The translations under genes and the position numbers were made by a program. From Panopea generosa (taxonomy: Eukaryota > Mollusca > Bivalvia > Adapedonta > Hiatellidae), in the NCBI GenBank assembly GCA_029582155.1, contig CM055901.1:3205482-3269481 (forward strand): a DNA stretch of 64,000 nucleotides. The letters are read 5' to 3'. Shown here in pieces: positions 1 to 11,492 of this stretch (within the stretch, counting starts at the first letter, position 1; each line of letters begins with the position of its first letter). Under the pieces are notes generated by a model. It had not been told where the DNA came from, ran no database searches, and saw nothing but the letters and a program-made list of their open reading frames with translations.

Positions 1-360
1 TACATAACATGCAATCCTCAAGTATACATATTTGATTCATGTTTAATTTTAATTTTTAAGTTCAATTCTAGTTAGATAATAATAATTACTATAAAATTAT
101 TATAAAATATATTTAAAATCATATTACGATAATTATGATATATATATACAGCTATACAAAATTTTGTACATTCGATTAAATTTGTGTCATTCGTGTGAAT
201 GTCTATTGCATATCCTCAGATGTATATTGCATAGTGCTTAGACAAACGTGCTATTCAGAATACACATTAGGTATACAATGATACGCTATTTAATACCAAT
301 GTGGTTTAAACCCGTCACCTCTTTAGTTTAATATGTAGCAGCATAACATTAGCATGAATA

Positions 361-478
361 GTTGATTGATCGATTGATTAGATATTTAACGTCATTTTTA
401 TGCTATCGAGGGCTAACAGTTAACCTAACCACTGTTTCCTGGGATCCTGGAATGTTAACCAGTACTCGAGCACACCCT
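361..478 (-). mobile_element. tRNA-derived SINE family A, fragment
   Basis: This is the 3' body of family A in reverse: TATTTAACGTCATTTTTATG, GGCTAACAG, AACCTAACCACTGTTTCCTG and CCAGTACTCGAGCACACCC. The tRNA-like head is missing. Confidence 0.7.
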
Positions 479-504
479 TGAAGTATTTGTTCAGTTTCTT
501 AAAA

Positions 505-688
505 TTGAATAGATTGAATCTTTAGTGTCATTTATATGCAATCGAGGACTTACAGACGATCAGTTAACCTAACCACTGTTTCTTGGGATTATCAATCATC
601 ACGGAGACTGTTACCAAGCAGGGATTCGAACTAGCGACCGCGTGGTTGATAGTCAGACGCTCTAACGACTGAGATAATCAGACCCGGC
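505..688 (-). mobile_element. tRNA-derived SINE family A, internally shortened
   Basis: Reverse-strand copy with a tRNA-like head. Read on -, GCCGGGTCTGATTATCTCAG starts it and GGTTCGAATCC-like box B appears as TAGTTCGAATCCCTGC. The body is shortened relative to 16710-16995. Confidence 0.75.
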
Positions 689-3295
689 ATAAGACGAATA
701 GTGCAATATTTCTAGATGAATCGGTCTATTATCAATTTAAGTGAGTTTGGGCTGAATAATCATATATCATATACGCATGATTTTACCTTAATAAACATCA
801 ATCAATCATAGCTACGTTCACCAAACATGACACGGATTGTAGCGATTATTAAAAATCATGAGAACATTTATCTCAACACGGATTTCGTAAAAGCATTTAA
901 GAAATCAATTATTATACAAACTTAAATTTTACTTTTAAAAAACACTAGACTACAACATATGACGTTTTCTCGACGGAAAAACCATACCCCCACAATCTGG
1001 AGCGTGCTTGTGTGTGCGGACGCTCATGTATTAATACGAGTGTAAGAGCGTGTGTATAATTGTATTTGCGTGTGATGTTGCAAATGCGCCCTAACTACCT
1101 TATAAAAGTTACAAGATGGCTCTGGGGCAAGTCATATCTAATCATCAGTACATGATTCAAATCAGAAAACCTTTTTTTTTTTGGTTATAATATTGCATAC
1201 TACTAGATTGGTGTTACACGTACATTTCTTTAGCAAAAAAATAATTTCAAACTGCCAATAAACCAACAAATTAAAATTCGAGGTGGATATGGGTCTGTGT
1301 TAATAGATAGCCTAGTGTAGCGTTGTAATTTGATAGCTTCCTCTTATAAATATTTACTACACAGGCAGTAAATACTGGGGGTTTTAATACAGTACGATAC
1401 AAGCTTTGACAGGTATATGCAGTTCCCCGGATAGGAATTGACAGAATAGGGTAAAAACTCTTCAAAATTAAAATAATTGAGTGAAATCTTATAATGATTT
1501 TCACTCAGTAAGATTGCAGTAACTGAGTGAAACACGGATTGTCTAAATGAAAGTAATTAAAATGTGTTATCTTGATTAAACTATTCTATATTAAATACAC
1601 AGTATTGTAAAATTGTTGCTGCCTGCAACTCTTGATTTGCATTATCAGTATTGTATCTGAACAAACTACGGTAGTTTCTTCTTGCACAAATGCAGCTGCC
1701 TGCAACTCATAATTTCTGGTGTTATTGTTGACAATGTTAAATAATATTGTTTTATAACTATTTATTGAAGAAATTGGTGTTGGGGGCAAAACGTAATTCA
1801 ATGGGGTTTTTTCCCTTTGCAAACTGAGATTTTCGTTCTCACTTAATCGTTCTTAATCATTTAGACGCTTTCATTACTACCTACGAATAAAATGCAAACT
1901 CCTGTATGAGACGGTTATATAAACTGGTACTCATCTCTATTTTCACTCTGCTAATAGCTTGTGAGGTACAAACCGTAGTAACCGGGAACCAGTTTATCTG
2001 ACTGTTTCCTTTTTAACGAAATACAGGAAATGTGGAACAGCTGTTTGGATACGCATTGCATTAACATTGTTTTGCGTGAAGAAAAACTATTTGCATAATG
2101 GGTACGCTTAAAAACAAATTTGTTTGCGTTTTCCATGAATTTATTTGAGTAAAATACACAAATATGCAGCTTATCTGGAGCACTGTAATATGTATTTGTT
2201 ATATCATTTACATAAAGTGAATTGTATGAATTAGTTCGTGCAGGCATAAACATCGTATATTTAGATTTATACATCAACTTTACATTGTATGGTTTGAAAA
2301 TATCTTTATTTTCTCCAATTTATACATACAAAATATCAACCAAAGAATGAAAATGGTATGCCATTTATATTGTCGAAACAGAATGTATATTTTATTAATA
2401 GTTACCGGTGTAGTAGTCAATTCTTTCCCCGTCTAAAAGTGATTATTCCCTACTTTGTTAATAATATCCCCGGGAAAGAATTGGCGAGCTGGTGTCTTCC
2501 CCATACATTAATTTTAGGTGTCAGACAAACTGATTCTTGTCCCTATATTTTTATTTGAGTTGCTAATATTTAAACTTAAACGGTAAAAATATTTGGTTAA
2601 ATTAATTTAATATATATATCTGTTTGCAATAAAAATAACAAGCTTATTAAAATATCTGTTTTGATATCTAATTCTTTCCTCTGACATTTTGTTAATACTC
2701 ACCCGTCCCACTACTATATGTTTACTGTTGCATAAGGGAGAAAGAATTGGATAGCTGATTCTGTGCCCAATCGTTTTTATTTGGTTAAATGTTCAGATTT
2801 TATGATGGAAATATTAGACTTATCCGTCCTTTCTATTTTATGTCGTGTTAGTGATATGAAATTAAATATATAATATCCCACCCCTATATTTTATTTTTAC
2901 TTTTATAGCTAGCCAATTATTTCCCCACAACAGAAAGTAACAGTGAGGGAGACTATTACTGTTACACCGGCTTACCGAAACGAAATATAAAGTATAGAGA
3001 ACATTTTGCATAATTAAATAAATCCATTAGCACATTTATGAGGAATATTAGTTATAGTTAATTAATTATATAACATAAAATTATACAATCTACTTTTTAA
3101 AAAGTATAAATTACAAGAACGAACACATGTTGTGAAATGACAATACACAATTATTCATGGCCAACGCTTTCATCTCTATGCATATATTGCACGTACTATA
3201 CTTGTCCAGTACATGGATCGCATGCATGTTTCTTTATGGGCTATTATCAAGTGCATTCTACTCTTATTTTGTTATTAACACATTATCTTAGTTTT
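689..3295. other. Gene-free stretch upstream of GMC gene
   Basis: AT-rich sequence. Around 2413-2486 and 2667-2748 two stem-loop-like units pair AATTCTTTCC with GGGAAAGAATT or GGAGAAAGAATT, suggesting a small repeated foldback. The missing 5'UTR exon and promoter of the GMC gene are presumably here or further upstream. Short open frames look random. Confidence 0.4.
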
Positions 3296-3310
3296 CTTTA
3301 CATTTGGCAG
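3296..3310 (+). promoter_or_regulatory. Probable 3' splice site of a 5'UTR intron (GMC gene)
   Basis: A pyrimidine-rich tract followed by TTTGGCAG ends at 3310, nine bases before the ATG at 3320. This fits an acceptor opening the coding exon with a short 5'UTR (GTACCGAAC). It is the reason the upstream in-frame ATG at 3137 is not used. The matching donor and first exon were not identified. Confidence 0.55.
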
Positions 3311-3319
3311 GTACCGAAC

Positions 3320-5116
3320 ATGGGGTTTATACAACAGGCCGCCGTTGTTGCAATTTTGGCATTGACAGTAGTTTACTTAGCAAACAGGTTTTCGTTTAAA
3401 ACGAGACTAAATGTAACAGAAAACATCAATGATGAATACGACTATGTTATAGTTGGGGGCGGTACTGCTGGTTCTGTTCTAGCCTCCAGATTGTCAGAAG
3501 ATAAGGAGACACGTGTGTTATTAATTGAAGCAGGTGGCCATTATGAGGAGAGTCCATTTTTCGAGGTACCAATACAATGGATGAATTTACAAGGTACCGA
3601 GTTCACATGGACCTACGAAACTGAAGTGCAAACACATGCGTTTAAAAGCTTAAAAGGCAATCGGGCTGCATTAGGTCGAGGAAGAATACTTGGCGGAACA
3701 AGTGCCCTAAACCTTATGCACTATGCGAGAGGGAGTAAATATGATTATGACGAATGGGCAGCTAACGGTTGTAGCGGGTGGGGTTATAAAGACGTTCTGC
3801 CGTATTTCTTGAAATCAGAGGATATTTTAATAGACGAATTAAAGTCATCAAAATATCACAGCACAGGTGGGCCATTAGCAGTTTCAGAAGGAAGAGCAAC
3901 ACCGCTCGCTGATCTTTACATGGAAGCTGGAAAAGAGATGGGATACAATATAACGGATTCTAACGGTGACAACCCTGAGGGGTTCAACAACGTTCAGTTG
4001 ACAACAAGACATGGTGTGCGAAGTAGCACAGGGAACGAATTTTTGGGCAATGTTGATAACTCAAACCTTCATATTGCTTTGAGGAGTGTAGTGACCAAAA
4101 TCAACATTCATAATAAAAGGGCAAACGGTGTATTTTATATAAGAAATGAGAGGAAGCATTTTGTTAAAGCAACAAAAGAAGTTATTCTGTCTGCTGGGGC
4201 TATTAATTCGCCACAATTACTAATGTTATCAGGCATTGGGCCAAAAGGTCATCTTGAAAAACTTAACATACCGGTTTTAGCAGATTTACCTGTGGGGAAT
4301 AATTTACAGGACCATCAAATGGCGTTTCTTTACAGCACCATTAATATGCCATATGGTATAAATGCTGAAGTGCTGAACAGCTGGTGGGCAAATCTGCAAT
4401 ATGCAATATTTGGTAAAGGCCCAAAATCAATTTCGGGAAATGACGGGTCTGGGTTTTTCTATATTGATCCATCCAAACGAGGAAAAAACCAACATTACAC
4501 TGACATTCAATTGATCATGGTGACGAATTTGTATACCACAAATGGTTTTGGTTTTAAAGACGATATTTTACCTGAAGTTTTAGCAAATCAGAATGATCAC
4601 GGATTCAGTGTATCTGTGTCTGTTTCTCACCCAAGGAGTAGAGGTGTTGTTAGGCTAAGAAGTACAGACCCGTTCGATTTTCCAATACTCGACCCAATGT
4701 ATTTAACTGACAAACGTGATGCTGAAGACTTTGTTAAAGGTATTCGCATATGGGAAGAGTTTATCCAGACACCAACTATGCAGAAACTTGGTGTTGACAT
4801 ACATCAAATGAAGTTGACTATATGTTCAGACCACGAGTTCCGCTCTGATGCATACTGGGAATGTTTTGTGCGTCATCTGGCGATAGGTTGCAATCATCAC
4901 ACAGGAACCTGTAAAATGGGCTCGGAAAACGATCCCTCGGCAGTTGTAGACCCACAGCTTCGAGTCAAAGGCATTAAAGGCCTTAGAGTTGTAGACACGT
5001 CAATCATTCCAAATATTACAAGCGGAAATACAATGGCACCTGCCATTATGGTAGCAGAAAAGGCAGCTGATATGATACGTGGTATAGATACAGTAGAACC
5101 ATATAAATTTGATTAG
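3320..5116 (+). CDS. GMC-family FAD-dependent oxidoreductase (glucose/choline dehydrogenase-like)
   Basis: This encodes a 598-aa flavoenzyme of the glucose-methanol-choline family, which oxidises alcohol groups using FAD. The substrate cannot be read from sequence. A hydrophobic N-terminal segment (about residues 3-21) could be a signal anchor. The dinucleotide-binding motif VGGGTAG is at 45-51, GMC signature 1 (GRILGGTSALN) at 121-131, and signature 2 (GAINSPQLLMLSGIG) at 293-307. The C-terminal catalytic motif is HHTGTCKMG at 526-534, with His526 in the usual active-site position and Asn570 (SGNTMAP) in the second catalytic position. Length is normal for the family. The frame is open upstream to 3137, but the 61 extra residues are low-complexity and follow a splice-acceptor-like tract ending at 3310, so I start at the ATG at 3320. 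No intron interrupts the CDS. The fold is certain; the name beyond family level is not. Confidence 0.95.
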   Translation: MGFIQQAAVVAILALTVVYLANRFSFKTRLNVTENINDEYDYVIVGGGTAGSVLASRLSEDKETRVLLIEAGGHYEESPFFEVPIQWMNLQGTEFTWTYETEVQTHAFKSLKGNRAALGRGRILGGTSALNLMHYARGSKYDYDEWAANGCSGWGYKDVLPYFLKSEDILIDELKSSKYHSTGGPLAVSEGRATPLADLYMEAGKEMGYNITDSNGDNPEGFNNVQLTTRHGVRSSTGNEFLGNVDNSNLHIALRSVVTKINIHNKRANGVFYIRNERKHFVKATKEVILSAGAINSPQLLMLSGIGPKGHLEKLNIPVLADLPVGNNLQDHQMAFLYSTINMPYGINAEVLNSWWANLQYAIFGKGPKSISGNDGSGFFYIDPSKRGKNQHYTDIQLIMVTNLYTTNGFGFKDDILPEVLANQNDHGFSVSVSVSHPRSRGVVRLRSTDPFDFPILDPMYLTDKRDAEDFVKGIRIWEEFIQTPTMQKLGVDIHQMKLTICSDHEFRSDAYWECFVRHLAIGCNHHTGTCKMGSENDPSAVVDPQLRVKGIKGLRVVDTSIIPNITSGNTMAPAIMVAEKAADMIRGIDTVEPYKFD

Positions 5117-5814
5117 ACTTTAAAAGAGTAAAAGACTTTGGCAATGCTTCAGTCAATATATATTTGTATGAACCATGTTTGATTAATATCAATTTCTTTT
5201 AAATACACTCAGGGACTGTGAAAACGTATCACTTACATACCTTTACTTCATTTTTCGAAGCTAACTCCAAAAGTGAAAAATCATAGGCACCAATAACGAG
5301 TGTATGAACTATCCGCCTGAATACATTCGCTTGACATTGACGCCTGTGAATTTTCACATTTGGGAATAGCTTCGAATAATAGGAAAATTGCATCGAAGTT
5401 GAAGTGTCAGTCATGAAATAATAACACTAGAAGACAGAGATGGTACTCCTAACGTATGTAAACTTTCTTTGAAATAGGATGACAGTTTATGTACTAAAAT
5501 TACCTGTATGTAAGTGGTGCGTCCCGGAGTGTATAAATATATTTAATTATTCTTTTTTCGCAACAGCTTGTTGTATTTGTTTGATGTAAGATATGCTTAT
5601 TATGAAGCGTATACATCTTATTGTTACGTTTTATATATGATAAAGTCGTCTTCATGCTGACATTTTGTTAACAGTGGTGGGGAAAAAAAAAAATAATCTG
5701 AGACTAGTACTAACTAAATTACTGTACATAATATGGTAACATCGTAAGCATATTTTCGTATTTATATATTTTAACTGTTTGTATTTTTTTTCTTCTTTAC
5801 TTTCTATGTGTAAA
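5117..5814. other. 3' flank of GMC gene
   Basis: AT-rich. I see no clear AATAAA within the first 300 bases after the stop. Nothing else is recognisable. Confidence 0.4.
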
Positions 5815-6330
5815 TGAGGCCATTGAGTACCGTTTATGGTAGTGACAATCTCATTGGTGTATGGGTAGAGGACTAGTTGTTATGAGATACAGGAACATAT
5901 CTATAGATTTTAATCAAATTGTCCTTATATAAAAAGGGCCATAATTCTGCTAAATATCAAAATAGATTAATCCAACTTAAGCCATTGAGTCACCTTTATA
6001 TTGATTGATAAAAATATATATAAATTTCAATAAATATCAATTTCATTGATATATGTGCAGTTGTTACTTAAATAATTATATAAGCATGCCTGACACATTA
6101 AACATGCTTTAAGTATAAAGGGGCCATACTTCTGTCAAAATTAAAAAATAATCAAAATCCCACTTGTTCCCCCTGAGTCGCCTATATGGTAGTGAGTACC
6201 CATATAAAATTTGGCTAGTGGCTACTAAGATATGAGCATACATCAATAAAAAACGAAAAGAGCTACGCAGATGCCGACGCTGACGCCGAGGCGAGTTAAA
6301 TGGCTTCCTTTATATAAAAAGGTCGAGCTA
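5815..6330 (+). repeat. Dispersed 'AAAGGGCCATA' repeat, 2-3 imperfect tandem units
   Basis: AAGGGCCATAATTCTGCTAAA (5935) and AAGGGGCCATACTTCTGTCAA (6117) head successive units. They share CCATTGAGTCACCTTTATA / CCTGAGTCGCCTATATGG and end in GCCGACGCTGACGCCGAGGC. No coding potential. I interpret it as a non-autonomous dispersed repeat. Confidence 0.6.
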
Positions 6331-6414
6331 CAGCGACCATATCCATCCTCAAACCAACACGAGATCATATACAGCTAATTAGCCTGGGTCTTTATCTTGA
6401 TTATTTAAAGTGGA

Positions 6415-6657
6415 ATGTTATTTAACGCATGTGATCCCCAAGCTCATCCAGAAACCTACTTACAACCTCTAACATCTGGAGCAAAGCTAGCCACAGAATC
6501 AGTGGCTGCACTCGCTTTGGAAATGATCTCAACCGAATTTCAGTCCATTACAGTGTTAGGGATAAAACTGAACTCGAAACCATCCGTTTTCGCACAAGGA
6601 ACACCAAATGGAGATTCATTAATTCCTACCACGACATTGCCTTTCAGCGGGAACTAG
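6415..6657 (+). other. Unrecognised 80-codon open frame
   Basis: The frame MLFNACDPQAHPETY... has ordinary composition and no recognised domain, and lies between two repeat blocks. There is no splice or promoter support. Confidence 0.15.
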
Positions 6658-6865
6658 TTCTTTGATAGGAATGTTGACCTTTGTAGATGAGAATTAAATG
6701 TGCTTCTTGTCTACGTTGTATCGAGGGTTTACAGGCTAATTTTGACAGTATTGTCTTCATACTACCTGGTGCTTAGTAGTCTGGCGTATCACACATAGCT
6801 GCTCTAGTTTAGACCTTTTCGAAATCGTCCTGGAGACCTCAGCAATGAGGATCCCAGACGGAACT

Positions 6866-7262
6866 GGTGTACTCTCTAACACTGGTTACCTCTAACACTG
6901 GTTTATCTAACACTGATGTACTCTAACACTGGTGACCTCTAACACTGGTGTACTCTAACACTGGTGTAATCTAACACTGGTAGTGTTATACTCTAACACT
7001 GGTGAACTCTAACACATGTGTACTCTAACACTGGTGACCTCTAACACTGGTGTACTCTAACACTGGTATACTCTAACACTGGTGTAATCTAACACTGGTG
7101 TACTCTAACACTGGTGACCTCTAACACTGGTGTACTCTAACACTGGTGTAATCTAACACTGGTGTACTCTAACACTGGTGACCTCTAACACTGGTGTACT
7201 CTAACACTGGTGTAATCTAACACTGGTGTTCTCTTACACTGGTGTACTCTAACACTGGCCTA
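6866..7262 (+). repeat. 16-bp minisatellite with 64-bp higher-order unit
   Basis: About 25 copies of a 16-bp unit, CTCTAACACTGGTGTA-like. Variants (GTGTAATC, GTGACC, GTGTACTC) recur in fixed order with a 64-bp period from 7082 to about 7230. Confidence 0.9.
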
Positions 7263-7827
7263 ACTAAACTCATGTATGCTGTTTTTATAACCACTGTGGA
7301 CACGATCACAAATTCATCCTTAAAAAGCATAAAGTCCTATGCAATGTTATTATCTATAATGTGTAATATTTCTAAAGCATTTTAATGTATCAAGCAAGAT
7401 TAACAAAAACTGTTTGATTTGTAACTTTTTCAGAGACACACATGTGTATATACTATGTAATTAAGTCACTGGTTTTATTAAGCTAATAAATTATCAAGTT
7501 GTATTACCCCTGTAGAATAAATTAGTTTAAGCCACGGAAGATAAATACCATGCACTTTTTGTATCGGTATTACAGAGTTATGTCCCTTACATCGGATAGC
7601 TTGATCTGTCAGAATTTACATTTTTATATATTTTTTATTCAACATCATTTGTAAAAACAAGTTGTTCAAACTTAAATAAATCATGCTCGAAATCTTCCTG
7701 GGTAGAAACAGTACTAATCATAAGTATGCAGATAGTGTCTTGCGGCTGGACACCACATAGATATCACAGCACCTCGTTATCATAAACTTATTTAATTAAA
7801 AATAATTATGATACGTTTTTCAAAGCA
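7263..7827. other. Spacer between minisatellites
   Basis: AT-rich unique-looking DNA between the 16-bp and 18-bp arrays. No gene is seen. Confidence 0.4.
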
Positions 7828-8472
7828 GATGTCGATTGATGTATTGGTGTCGATCAGTGTATTGGTGTCGATCGATATATTGGTGTCCACCGATGTATTG
7901 GTGTCGATCGATGTATTGGTATTGATTGACTCATTGTTGTTGATCGATGAATTGTGCCGATCAATATAGTGGTGCCGATCAATGTATTAGTGTCGATCAA
8001 TGTTATGGTGTCGATCAACATATTGGTGTCGATCGACGCATTGGTGTCGATCAATGTATTGGTGCCAATCAATGTATTGGTGTCAATCAATGTACTGGTG
8101 TTGATCTATCTATTGATGTCGACCCATGTAATGGTGTCAGTCGATTTATTGGTGTTGTTGGATTTATTGGTGTCGATCGATGTATTGGTGCCAATTGATG
8201 TATTGGTATTGATCGATGTATTGCTGTCGATTGATTTGTTGATGTAAATTGATGTATTGGTGCCAATTAATGATTTGGTATCAAGCGATGTATTGGTATT
8301 GATCAATGAATTGGTGTCGATCGATTTGTTGGTATAAATCGATGTATTGGTGCTGATCATTATTTTGGTGTTGGTCGATTTATGTATATCGATCAATGTA
8401 TTGTTGTCGTTTGATGTTTTGGTGCGGATCAATGTTTTGGTGTCGATCGATGTATTGGTGTTTATCGTTCTA
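7828..8472 (+). repeat. 18-bp minisatellite
   Basis: About 36 diverged copies of an 18-bp unit, GATGTATTGGTGTCGATC. Because 18 is a multiple of three and the unit lacks stops in several frames, it produces spurious open frames on both strands (NTSIDT- and VSINVL-type repeats). Confidence 0.92.
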
Positions 8473-8619
8473 TTACAGTTTATAACGGGCATCCATGGGC
8501 AAAACATAATATTATGGTAACGGGTTGGAAACAACCATACAGCCAATCTTCGGTCAAACATATATAAAATAATAAAATAATAATACTTATAATGATGATG
8601 GTGATGCTGACAGTGGTGA

Positions 8620-9002
8620 TGAATAAATGACTGAAGAGAGTTTTACAGCATACCAACACATTAAAGGTTATTCGACGCCAACAGGAAGGAAGATTCCAGG
8701 TTCACTCTACAGGTACAATAACAACAAATTAACATACAGATTGAAAAAAAATACATCAACAAATGAATATGCAGAATGAACCTCGAACCTTGATAGAGTT
8801 TCAGCAAATTCTATCGTATTACTCAATTTGTCGCTTTTTATGACATGCATAAGCCACAGTGATCCTATTCTTGCCATCACTCATATGGCTCCCTGGAACC
8901 ACACAGGGGTTGATAATTTAACCACAATCGTGAACATGACAACAAATGATAAAATGAACATGGCACCCATTCGGAGGATTCATACCCCTCTGCAGAGATC
9001 GA
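8620..9002 (+). mobile_element. Conserved core of a minisatellite-bearing repeat, copy 1
   Basis: This copy of about 380 bp carries TACCAACACATTAAAGGTTA, CCAGGTTCACTCTAC, ACAACAAATTAACATACAG, GCAGAATGAACCTCGAACCT, CATATGGCTCCCTGGAACCA and ACAAATGATAAAATGAACAT. It runs directly into the 45-bp array at 9003. No coding capacity is visible. Confidence 0.75.
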
Positions 9003-10358
9003 CAGTGACGTACTATAAGCACAATACATACAGCTTATAAATACGCAAGCGAGGTACTGTAAGCACAATACGCATGGCTTTTAAATACGACATGTGAGGT
9101 ACAGTATCACAACATGCACAGCTTATAAATACGATAAGTGAAGTACTGTAAGCACAATATGCACAGCTTATCAATATAAAAAGCGAGGTACTGTAAGCAC
9201 AAACGCACGGCTTATAAATACGACAAGCGAGGTACTGTAAGCACAATATGAACGGCTTATCAATACGACAAGGGAGGTACTGTAAGCACAATACGAACGG
9301 CTAATAAATATAGTAAGCGAGGTACTGTAAGCACAATACGCACGGCTTATCAATACGACAAGAGAGGTACTGTAAGCACTATAGGCACGGCTTGTAAATA
9401 CGACAAGGGAGGTACTGTAAGCACAATACGCACAGCTTATCAATACGACAAGGGAGATACTGTAAGCCCAATACGCATGGCTTATCAATACGACAAGGAA
9501 GGTACTGTAAGCACAATATGCACGGCTTATAAATACGGCAAGCGAGGTACTGTAAGCACAATAAGCACGGCTTATCAATACAACAAGGAAGGTACTGTAA
9601 GCACAATACGCACAGCTTATAAATACGACAAGGGAGGTACTGTAAGCACAATACGCACGGCTTATGAATATGACAGACGAGGTACTGTAAGCACAATACA
9701 CATGGCTTATAAATACGGCAAGGGAGGTACTGTAAGCATAATACGCACGGCTTATAAATATGACAGGCGAGGTACTGTAAGCACAATATGCACGGCTTAT
9801 CAATACGACAAGGGAGGTACTGTAAGCACAATATGCACGGCTTATAAATACGACAGGCGAGGTACGCACGGCTTATAAATACGACAGGCGAGGTACTGTA
9901 AGCACAATACGTATGGCTTAAAAATACGGCAAGCGAGGAACTGTAAGCATAATACGCACGGCTTATAAATATGACAAGGGAGGTACTGTAAGCACAATAC
10001 GCACGGCTTATAAATACGACAATGGAGGTACTGTAAGCATAATACGCACGGCTTATAAATATGACAGGCGAGGTACTGTAAGAACAATACACACGGCTTA
10101 TGAATACGACAAGGGAGGTACTGTAAGCACAATATGCACGGCTTATAAATACGACAGGCGAGGTACTGTAAGCACAATATGCACGGCTTATAAATATGAC
10201 AGGCGAGGTACTGTAAGTACAATACGTATGGCTTAAAAATACGGCAAGCGAGGTACTGTAAGCACAAACGCACGGCTTAACAATACGACAAGGGAGGTAA
10301 TGTAAGCACAATACGCACGGCTTATAAAGACAACAAGCGAGGTACTTTAAGCACAATT
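9003..10358 (+). repeat. 45-bp minisatellite, about 30 copies
   Basis: Tandem 45-bp unit built from GAGGTACTGTAAGCACAATA and CGCACGGCTTATAAATACGA. The period is exact over long stretches. It generates overlapping reverse open frames of 143-330 codons with 15-residue repeats (such as AYCAYSTSLVVFISR), which I regard as artefacts. Confidence 0.95.
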
Positions 10359-11039
10359 GTCCAATTATCATGTTTTATTTTCTATTATCTCAATTTGGAT
10401 ACACACATGTATATACAAAAAAATGAAATTGACATTAAATATACAATACAAAAAAAAGACAAATAATATACAAAGAATTTGAAACGTGACAGCTTTTATT
10501 ATTCGGAATTTCAATTTAAGTTAAGAGAACAACTCCTTATTGAAAATACACATTCATGCCAGCTACTATATCAGATTGTTAAATCATAATTCAATAAATT
10601 TACAGTTATCATGTCATCTAAGAATGAAAAAAATGTTAAAAAATTCCAAATTTATTCCAGACGCTCTTGTAATAAGAAACAAATACCCTCAACAGTAATA
10701 GCGTTCGCCAGATTAATGTACATAATCTACATGACTATTGTGATGTGTTGTTATTTGTGTAATGTTTATTATATATGTTAATTACACTAAGTATTGTCTT
10801 TTTTTCTTATTGTTCATATTTGTTTGTAAAACTGTGTAAATGGCCAAAGGCAAAATTTACAGATTGCTGGATAAATTTGAAACTTTAAATTAATAATATT
10901 CAGTTTTAGAACAGAAGAGTTCAATGTAATGTATCGATATATATATATATTACATTTTATTTCACTAACCTTGAAGGATATTAGAGATCAGTCGTCAATT
11001 ACTTATAAAATAAAACAAAAATAACACCACTTAAGATAC
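10359..11039. other. Spacer after 45-bp array
   Basis: AT-rich DNA with poly-A and TA runs. No gene or recognised repeat. Confidence 0.4.
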
Positions 11040-11262
11040 AATGAATGAATGAATGAATAAATGAAGGGGAGTTTACGGTGTACCAACACATTATAGGTTA
11101 TTCGGCGCAAACAGGAATGAGGACTCCAGGTTCACTCTACCTGTACAAAAACAACAAATTAACATACATATTAAAAAACAAATGAATATGAAGAATGAAC
11201 CTAGAACCTTGATATCTGCAGACCTGCAGCGTTTCAGCAAATTTTATCGTATTACTATTATT
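11040..11262 (+). mobile_element. Conserved core, copy 2 (truncated)
   Basis: It starts with an AATG microsatellite, then GTTTACGGTGTACCAACAC, TCCAGGTTCACTCTACCTG and GAATGAACCTAGAACCTTG. It stops after TTTTATCGTATTACTATT, before the CATATGGCTCCCTG part. No array is attached. Confidence 0.7.
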
Positions 11263-11404
11263 CAACTTATTGTATACGACAAAGCATTTAAAACCGTAAA
11301 CTATCAACATGTCGATTAAATCAGATTACATTAACAATTGTACAAATATTTATTACAGTAATGGCTTGCTAACAATCTCTCTGCTTTGTGACAGGTAAGC
11401 GGAA

Positions 11405-11492
11405 GCTTTACTCCATAGGTATGCGTTTTCCCGCACAAATCACAGAAGGCCTTTAAAAAAAAAGTGCAGAAAGAGTTCAGATTACTCGTAAC
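11405..11492 (-). mobile_element. piggyBac-like MITE, half-element
   Basis: CTTTACTCCATAG, then CAGAAGGCCTTT, then GAGTTCAGATTACTCGTAAC reproduces one half of the 24020-24240 family. The copy ends exactly at the palindrome centre. Confidence 0.65.

Noticed and set aside
3137-3319. 61-residue N-terminal extension of the GMC oxidoreductase
   Set aside because: It lies upstream of an acceptor-like site, has no family similarity, and the ATG at 3320 begins a sensible signal-anchor.
7854-8561. NTSIDTN and SINVLV repeat frames on both strands
   Set aside because: They are products of the 18-bp minisatellite.
9171-10371. Reverse open frames of 143-330 codons with CAYSTSL and CLQYLPC repeats
   Set aside because: They are translations of the 45-bp minisatellite. 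The unit length is a multiple of three, frames switch at indels, and no splice or start context supports a protein.
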